Shown here in pieces: positions 13,483 to 17,767 of a stretch of 17,767 nt of DNA (position 1 is the first letter of the stretch; each line of letters opens with the position of its first letter). The stretch is from Atopobiaceae bacterium (GTDB lineage Bacteria > Actinomycetota > Coriobacteriia > Coriobacteriales > Atopobiaceae), in the NCBI GenBank assembly GCA_017460265.1, contig JAFUBJ010000562.1, positions 1 through 17,767 of the forward strand. Direction: 5' to 3'. The notes beneath the pieces are model-generated. The model was not told where the DNA came from and did not search any database. It saw only the letters and a list, made by a program, of their open reading frames with translations. The position numbers were made by a program, and so were the translations under genes.

Positions 13483-14829
13483 ATGATCGATCGCTACACG
13501 CGCCCCGAGATGGGCCACATCTTCTCGCTCGAGAACAAGTACGCCATCTGGCAGGAGATCGAGGTGCTCGCCTGCGAGGCCCATGCGGAGATGGGCGTCA
13601 TCGGCATCACGCGCGAGGAGGCCGCCTGGATCCGCGACCACGCCAAGTTCGACCGCGCCGAGGTGGACGAGATCGAGGCCGTGACCAACCACGACGTCAT
13701 TGCTTTTCTCACCAACATGGGCAGCTACATTGATGCCGAGGTTCCCGAGGGCGAGCCCAAGCCCAGCCGCTGGGTGCACTACGGCATGACCAGCTCTGAC
13801 CTGGGCGACACCGCCCTGTGCTACCAGCTGACGCAGGCAACCGACATCATCATTGACGACGTGCGCCGCCTGGGCGAGATCTGCCGCCGCCGCGCGTTTG
13901 AGGAGCGTGACACCGTGTGCGTGGGCCGCACGCACGGCATCCACGCCGAGCCCATGACCTTTGGCATGAAGTTTGGCAGCTGGGCCTGGGAGCTGCGTCG
14001 CGATCTGGACCGCCTGCTTGACGCCCGCGAGGGCACCGCATGCGGCGCGATCTCGGGCGCCGTGGGCACGTACTCGTCCATTGATCCGTTCATCGAGAGC
14101 TATGTGTGTGAGCACCTGGGTCTGTCGAGCGACCCGCTTTCTACGCAGGTCATCAGCCGTGACCACCACGCCTATCTGGCCGGCGTGCTGGCCACCACCG
14201 CCGCCACGTGCGAGCGCATCGCGCTTGAGGTCCGCAACCACCAGAAGACCGACACCCTTGAGGCCGAGGAGCCGTTCCGCAAGGGACAGAAGGGCAGCTC
14301 GGCCATGCCGCACAAGCGCAATCCCATCACGGTGGAGAAGGTCTGCGGGCTTTCGCGCGTGGTGAAGGCCAACGCGCAGGTGGCCTTTGACAACGTGGCC
14401 CTGTGGCACGAGCGCGACATCAGCCACTCCTCCAACGAGCGCGTGGCCCTGGCCGACAGCTTCATCGCGCTGGACCACATGCTGCATTGCCTCATCCGCA
14501 TTATTGACGGCCTGGTGCTGTACCCCGCACGCATGAAGGCCAACCTTGAGAGCACCCGCGGGCTGATCTACTCGTCCAAGGTGCTGCTGGCGCTGGTCGA
14601 CACCGGCATCACGCGCGAGGCCGCCTATGCCATCGTGCAGCGCAACTCCATGCAGGTGTGGGACGACGTGCAGCAGGCACGCGAGGGCGCTGACCTGCGC
14701 ACGCGCCTTGAGGCCGACCCGGAGTGCACGCTGAGCGCCGAGCAGCTTGACGCCATCTTTGACCCGTGGAGCTTCCTGGGCCGCATCGACGTGGTGTTTG
14801 ACCGCCTTGAGCAGCTGAGCTTTGAGTAG
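13483..14829 (+). CDS. purB: adenylosuccinate lyase
   Basis: This 448-residue member of the aspartase/fumarase superfamily cleaves SAICAR to AICAR and adenylosuccinate to AMP, releasing fumarate. The first conserved region is HYGMTSSDLGDT (99-110), the catalytic histidine is in GRTHGIHAEP (His151), and the signature loop GSSAMPHKRNP is at 271-281. Length is typical for a bacterial PurB. The ATG follows AAAGGAC, while a longer open frame to 13309 crosses the divergent promoter region and is rejected. It stands alone on the plus strand and ends at a strong hairpin shared with convergent argH. The enzyme that makes its SAICAR substrate (PurC) is encoded 4 kb to the left. Confidence 0.97.
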   Translation: MIDRYTRPEMGHIFSLENKYAIWQEIEVLACEAHAEMGVIGITREEAAWIRDHAKFDRAEVDEIEAVTNHDVIAFLTNMGSYIDAEVPEGEPKPSRWVHYGMTSSDLGDTALCYQLTQATDIIIDDVRRLGEICRRRAFEERDTVCVGRTHGIHAEPMTFGMKFGSWAWELRRDLDRLLDAREGTACGAISGAVGTYSSIDPFIESYVCEHLGLSSDPLSTQVISRDHHAYLAGVLATTAATCERIALEVRNHQKTDTLEAEEPFRKGQKGSSAMPHKRNPITVEKVCGLSRVVKANAQVAFDNVALWHERDISHSSNERVALADSFIALDHMLHCLIRIIDGLVLYPARMKANLESTRGLIYSSKVLLALVDTGITREAAYAIVQRNSMQVWDDVQQAREGADLRTRLEADPECTLSAEQLDAIFDPWSFLGRIDVVFDRLEQLSFE

Positions 14830-14855
14830 CGCGGCAGCCTTTGACTGATTGCCAA

Positions 14856-14888
14856 ACGGGGCCCCGGACGTTGCGTCCGGGGCCCCGT
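14856..14888. terminator. shared bidirectional terminator between purB and argH
   Basis: A perfect 15-bp GC-rich stem (14856-14870 ACGGGGCCCCGGACG, 14874-14888) closes a 3-base loop. It is followed by TGCTTGACTT on the plus strand and TTTGG on the minus strand. The T-runs are short, but its site between two convergent genes fits termination of both. Confidence 0.8.
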
Positions 14889-14911
14889 TGCTTGACTTGT
14901 CGGTTGCTGGG

Positions 14912-16309
14912 CTATTCGGCAAAGAGCGCCTGGTCGGCACCCAGGGACGACTTTGCCTCTCCCAGCTGCTCGCGCACGACCGTGATGCCGGTGCCGCCGT
15001 AGGTGATGCGCGCGTTGGCGATGGCCGTCGGGTCAAGGCAGCCCACGATGTCCTCCTCAAAGAGGTCGCTCACCGCGCGGAGGTCGGACAGCGTCAGGTC
15101 CTCAAGGCCGCAGCCGCGCTTCTCGCACTCAAGCACGAGGCCGCCCACCACGGCGTGCGCCTCGCGGAAGGGCATACCCTTCTTGGCCAGGTAGTCGGCC
15201 ACGTCGGTCGCCGCGGTGAAGCCGGTCTTGGCCTGCGCGAGCATGACGTCGGCGTTCACCGTCATGGTGGAGAGCATGCCCTGCATCACCAGGTAGCAGT
15301 CGGAAAGCGTCGTCGCGGCGTCAACCGCACCGGGCTTGCACTCCTGCAGGTCCTTGTTGTAGGCCAAAGGCAGCCCCTTGCAGGTTACGAGCAGGCTGAC
15401 CAGGTCGCCAATGACGCGGCCCACCTTGCCGCGGGTGAGCTCGGCAAAGTCGGGGTTCTTCTTCTGCGGCATGATGCTTGAGCCGGTGCTCCATGCGTCG
15501 GAAAGCGTGACGAAGCCAAACTCCGAGCTGCTCCACAAGACGATCTCTTCGCAGAGGCGCGACAGGTGCACCATGCCCACGGAGCACGCGTACTCAAGGT
15601 CGAGCAGGTAGTCGCGGTCGGACACCGCGTCCATCGAGTTGGGGATGGGGTGGTCAAAGCCCAGGTCCTCGGTGGTCTGGAAGCGGTCGAGCGGGTAGGT
15701 GGTGCCGGCGAGCGCCGCCGCACCCAGCGGGTTTGCGTCCGCCGCGTCGTAGGCGTTGAGCAGGCGCGCGAAGTCACGCTCGAGCATCCAGTAGTATGCC
15801 AGCAGATGGTGCGACAAGAGCACAGGCTGCGCGTGCTGCAGGTGCGTGTAGCCTGGCATCACCACGCCAAGATGCTCTTCGGCAAGGCTGACCAGGACCT
15901 CGCGCGTGGCGAGGTTCTCGCGCATGAGATCGGCGGCCAGGTCCTTCGCGAGCAGACGGATGTCCGTGGCGACCTGGTCGTTGCGGGAGCGACCCGTGTG
16001 CAAGCGCGCGCCGGCCGTACCGATGCGTCGCGTGAGCTCGCCCTCAACCGCCATGTGCACATCCTCGTCATGGTCGTCGTCCCAGACGAAGCGCCCGTCC
16101 TCGATCTCGGCCTTGATCTGCTCGAGGCCCTCTTTGATCTGAGCGAGGTCGTCCTCAGAAATGATGCCGTTCTTGGCAAGCATGGCTGCGTGGGCAATCG
16201 AGCCCGCGATGTCCTGCGACGCCATGATCTTGTCGTCTTGCAGCGACGCGCCCCACTTCAGCGCAAAGTCGCTCATGCCCTCTTCAAACCTGCCGCTCCA
16301 CAGCGCCAT
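14912..16309 (-). CDS. argH: argininosuccinate lyase
   Basis: This 465-residue cytoplasmic enzyme of the aspartase/fumarase superfamily splits argininosuccinate into arginine and fumarate, the last step of arginine synthesis. It shows HTGRSRNDQVATD (104-116), the general acid/base region GYTHLQHAQP (153-162) and the signature loop GSSIMPQKKNPD (276-287). It has full length for ArgH. The ATG is preceded by AAGGAGG. An ATG 42 bases upstream lies before that site and is rejected. argG is not adjacent. The gene just upstream encodes the nuclease-like protein, 38 bases away, so argH may be read from the same transcript. Confidence 0.97.
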   Translation of the reverse strand: MALWSGRFEEGMSDFALKWGASLQDDKIMASQDIAGSIAHAAMLAKNGIISEDDLAQIKEGLEQIKAEIEDGRFVWDDDHDEDVHMAVEGELTRRIGTAGARLHTGRSRNDQVATDIRLLAKDLAADLMRENLATREVLVSLAEEHLGVVMPGYTHLQHAQPVLLSHHLLAYYWMLERDFARLLNAYDAADANPLGAAALAGTTYPLDRFQTTEDLGFDHPIPNSMDAVSDRDYLLDLEYACSVGMVHLSRLCEEIVLWSSSEFGFVTLSDAWSTGSSIMPQKKNPDFAELTRGKVGRVIGDLVSLLVTCKGLPLAYNKDLQECKPGAVDAATTLSDCYLVMQGMLSTMTVNADVMLAQAKTGFTAATDVADYLAKKGMPFREAHAVVGGLVLECEKRGCGLEDLTLSDLRAVSDLFEEDIVGCLDPTAIANARITYGGTGITVVREQLGEAKSSLGADQALFAE

Positions 16310-16347
16310 TGTCTCCTCCTTGTTTGGGATATCCGCATGAAAGCTTA

Positions 16348-17445
16348 TCAAAGCTCGCTATCGTCCTCGTCTGCCATATAGACTTCCCACGAGTCATATT
16401 CTGGAGGGAGCTCCTCGTCGCTCCAGCTATCAAGCCCCTCGGACTCGGCGACCAACTCTTTCCACAGCAGACCCGTCCGCACGTACTTTGGAAAGAGCCG
16501 GTCGCGTAATGCTTCCTCTCGCTCGGCAAAACCGTTTTCGCTACGAGCTCGCAGCCTTACACCCAGCTTCTTTGCGAGGCGGCGCACGGTTGCCCGAAAC
16601 AGCTTGGGGTCCTTTACCTCGTCATACGTCAGCTCGATGACCTCGACGCCCATGCGCTCAAGCGCCTTTCGGCGCATCGAGTCCTCGGTGCGTCTTTCTT
16701 CAAGCTCGTGCATCTTCCCGTGGCATTCGAGGTCGGTCTTCTCGTCTTGCCAGTAAAGGTCGGGCACAGATGACCTGCGCAGCGTATGGCGTCGGCCCCA
16801 CTTTCCCAGCTTGATGGTTGCGTTGAGCTTTGGCGTGGGAAACGCGTACCCTCCCAGCCTGCGGGGCAAGCATAGAAGCAGGTACACGATGGTTTCAAGG
16901 GGCGAGGCGGAGTTGGGCACCACGTACTTCAGCGCCTGACGAGCTTGATTTCCTCCGTGGACGGAACCTGCCCTGTTCAGAAACCCCTCAATTCTGCGCG
17001 GAGTAGTCAGAATCGGCTGGTCGTACACCGTCTGGTCATTAACTGCGTTTCGACGATACGTGCCACAGAGCTCCATGCCCAGCTCAACGAGCGATACAGG
17101 GTCCAGCACGCAGGCCATCTGCAAAAACAGAAACTCTGGCGAGCTTACGTAGGCGTCCCTCTGCACCTTTCTAAAGGCTCCTTTGGGAAGTGCCCCGCCC
17201 CACACCGTGGGAACAACGCTTCTTGACCGAGCGCGACGCTCCACGGAGGGAACGAGCACGTGAAGAGGCGTATCGGTGGAAGGCGATGGAAGCCCCAGGC
17301 CGGTCAAGCTGAGAAGGTCGATGTCCCTCCTATGCGATACCGCTTCGCTGAGGTCCACAGTTTGCGGGGAAGACTCCCGTTCTGCCGGCCAGAGCGCACA
17401 ACGATAATGCTGAAGCGCCGACTCAGAGCACACGAAGACCGGCAT
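16348..17445 (-). CDS. uncharacterised protein with C-terminal PD-(D/E)XK (DUF559/Vsr-like) nuclease core
   Basis: This 365-residue protein has no named family that I can assign. Residues 181-300 follow the plan of the endonuclease-like domain seen at the C-terminus of AbiEi-like or DUF559 proteins in Coriobacteriia. SPLETIVYLLLCLPRRLGGY (181-200, Glu184) is the first helix, and VPDLYW (228-232, Asp229) begins the core. TDLECHGKMHE (237-247) holds Glu240 and then GK where a canonical site has ExK. RRKALERMGVEVIELTYDEV (258-277) is the helix-strand after it. The N-terminal half has SPEFLFLQMACVL and an ELGMELCGTYR segment. The last 60 residues are acidic. AAAGGAG lies well before the ATG at 17445, while a GTG at 17505 sits in the inverted-repeat arm and is rejected. 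Less GC-rich codons than its neighbours and the adjacent repeat element suggest accessory origin. DNA cleavage is not shown, and the site may be degenerate. Confidence 0.75.
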   Translation of the reverse strand: MPVFVCSESALQHYRCALWPAERESSPQTVDLSEAVSHRRDIDLLSLTGLGLPSPSTDTPLHVLVPSVERRARSRSVVPTVWGGALPKGAFRKVQRDAYVSSPEFLFLQMACVLDPVSLVELGMELCGTYRRNAVNDQTVYDQPILTTPRRIEGFLNRAGSVHGGNQARQALKYVVPNSASPLETIVYLLLCLPRRLGGYAFPTPKLNATIKLGKWGRRHTLRRSSVPDLYWQDEKTDLECHGKMHELEERRTEDSMRRKALERMGVEVIELTYDEVKDPKLFRATVRRLAKKLGVRLRARSENGFAEREEALRDRLFPKYVRTGLLWKELVAESEGLDSWSDEELPPEYDSWEVYMADEDDSEL

Positions 17446-17475
17446 CAGGCTCCTTTCGCCCGGGTTCCAAGGGGT

Positions 17476-17488
17476 CCTAAACCTTAGG
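17476..17488. repeat. small palindrome before the nuclease-like gene
   Basis: CCTAA-ACC-TTAGG forms a 5-bp stem between the long inverted repeat and the ribosome site of the nuclease-like gene. It could be a repressor site or a leader hairpin. Confidence 0.3.
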
Positions 17489-17493
17489 GTGCT

Positions 17494-17666
17494 AATTTGT
17501 ACCACTTTTTCGAGGTTTTGGAGACGGCATTTCTGATATAGCTGTTATTTCGCTCTAACTGATAGAGTCGGCAGCTTGATTACCTGCGGATTTATAAATC
17601 AGTTTTCAAACCACTTGCCAATACAAAATATGCCGTCTCCAAAACCTCGAAAAAGTGGTACAAATT
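17494..17666. repeat. 173-bp element with perfect 37-bp inverted arms
   Basis: The arms 17494-17530 and 17630-17666 are exact reverse complements over 37 bases. The outer end reads AATTTGTACCAC and the inner end GGAGACGGCAT. The 99-base centre is AT-richer than the genes and has order of its own: AGCTG (17540-17544) with CAGCT (17572-17576), inside them CTCTA (17553-17557) with TAGAG (17563-17567), and the palindrome GATTTATAAATC (17589-17600). No protein frame fits inside. The element lies 48 bases upstream of the nuclease-like gene. It fits a MITE-like element, an invertible segment, or DNA for a long structured RNA. Confidence 0.9.
17593..17621 (-). promoter_or_regulatory. candidate promoter inside the inverted-repeat centre
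   Basis: On the minus strand TTGGCA (17616-17621) is followed after 17 bases by TTTATA (17593-17598), or after 19 by TATAAA. It points toward the nuclease-like gene. If the centre were turned round, it would point away. Confidence 0.35.
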
Positions 17667-17700
17667 GCGCATCCTCGCTTTTATAGGAAACAGAAAACGA

Positions 17701-17730
17701 CGTGGGGCCCGGCAATCGCCGAGCCCCACG
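17701..17730 (-). terminator. terminator of the gene entering from the right
   Basis: CGTGGGGC (17701-17708) pairs with GCCCCACG (17723-17730), and inside it CGGC pairs with GCCG around AATC. On the minus strand TCGTTTTCTGTTT follows, and the partial gene ends 12 bases before the stem. Confidence 0.8.
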
Positions 17731-17742
17731 CTCAAGAAACGC

Positions 17743-17767
17743 TTATGAGTTTGCCCAGAGACGCCTA
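17743..17767 (-). CDS. 3' end of an unidentified gene
   Basis: The last codons read RLWANS followed by TAA at 17743-17745, immediately before a strong minus-strand terminator. That placement is the only support. Too little is inside the window to identify the protein. Confidence 0.4.

Noticed and set aside
13420..15060. Long minus-strand open frame of 546 codons opposite purB
   Set aside because: It is a high-GC shadow frame, composition only, opposite a well-supported purB. No family similarity is seen.
16310..16347. Separate promoter for argH
   Set aside because: No convincing -10 or -35 was seen in the 38-base gap. Read-through from the nuclease-like gene is simpler, so no promoter is reported.
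17494..17666. Simple transcription terminator
   Set aside because: Arms of 37 bp separated by 99 bases with no adjacent T-run do not fit, and a standard terminator for the right-hand gene is present at 17701-17730.

Overview
The window looks like chromosomal DNA of a high-GC Gram-positive actinobacterium, most probably class Coriobacteriia (Olsenella, Collinsella or Atopobium relatives). The grounds are the strong GC bias at third codon positions, good AAGGAG ribosome sites, the protein families present (TSCPD protein, Tat lipoprotein, actinobacterial SAICAR synthetase and OmpR system), and a nuclease-like family that I associate with this class. The genus is inference. Most of it is ordinary housekeeping DNA with two accessory patches.

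Layout, left to right. 25-2462 (minus): mazG, a DivIC/FtsB-type division protein and a Ppx/GppA phosphatase, with mazG and the division gene overlapping. 2574-3830 (plus): an RlmD-type 23S rRNA uracil methyltransferase whose end overlaps a convergent CPBP membrane protease gene (3802-4638, minus). 4755-6669 is the first accessory patch: a frameshifted TlpA-like thioredoxin gene, an array of 53-bp tandem repeats that abuts its 5' end, a Doc (Fic-fold) toxin frame without a normal start codon, a possible small antitoxin gene, three copies of a TTGCGACA motif, and a tRNA-Arg(CCT) with its terminator. This resembles a decayed tRNA-proximal island.

6793-13359 is a long minus-strand block: acetamidase/formamidase, a two-helix membrane protein of unknown role that starts on the stop codon of purC, purC, a sensor kinase and OmpR-type regulator pair, a Tat-exported lipoprotein and a TSCPD-domain protein. 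purB is divergent (plus, 13483-14829) and meets argH (minus) at a strong shared hairpin. purC and purB act at consecutive steps of purine synthesis (SAICAR formation, then its cleavage by adenylosuccinate lyase), and ArgH carries out the last step of arginine synthesis.

16348-17767 is the second accessory patch: a protein of 365 residues with a C-terminal PD-(D/E)XK-like nuclease core, and upstream of it a 173-bp element with perfect 37-bp inverted arms around an AT-richer, internally palindromic core that could hold a promoter. I consider this element plus the nuclease-like gene the best candidate for an undescribed system. The second candidate is the 53-bp hairpin repeat array beside the broken TlpA gene and the start-less Doc toxin. 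The right edge holds the last codons of another minus-strand gene and its terminator.
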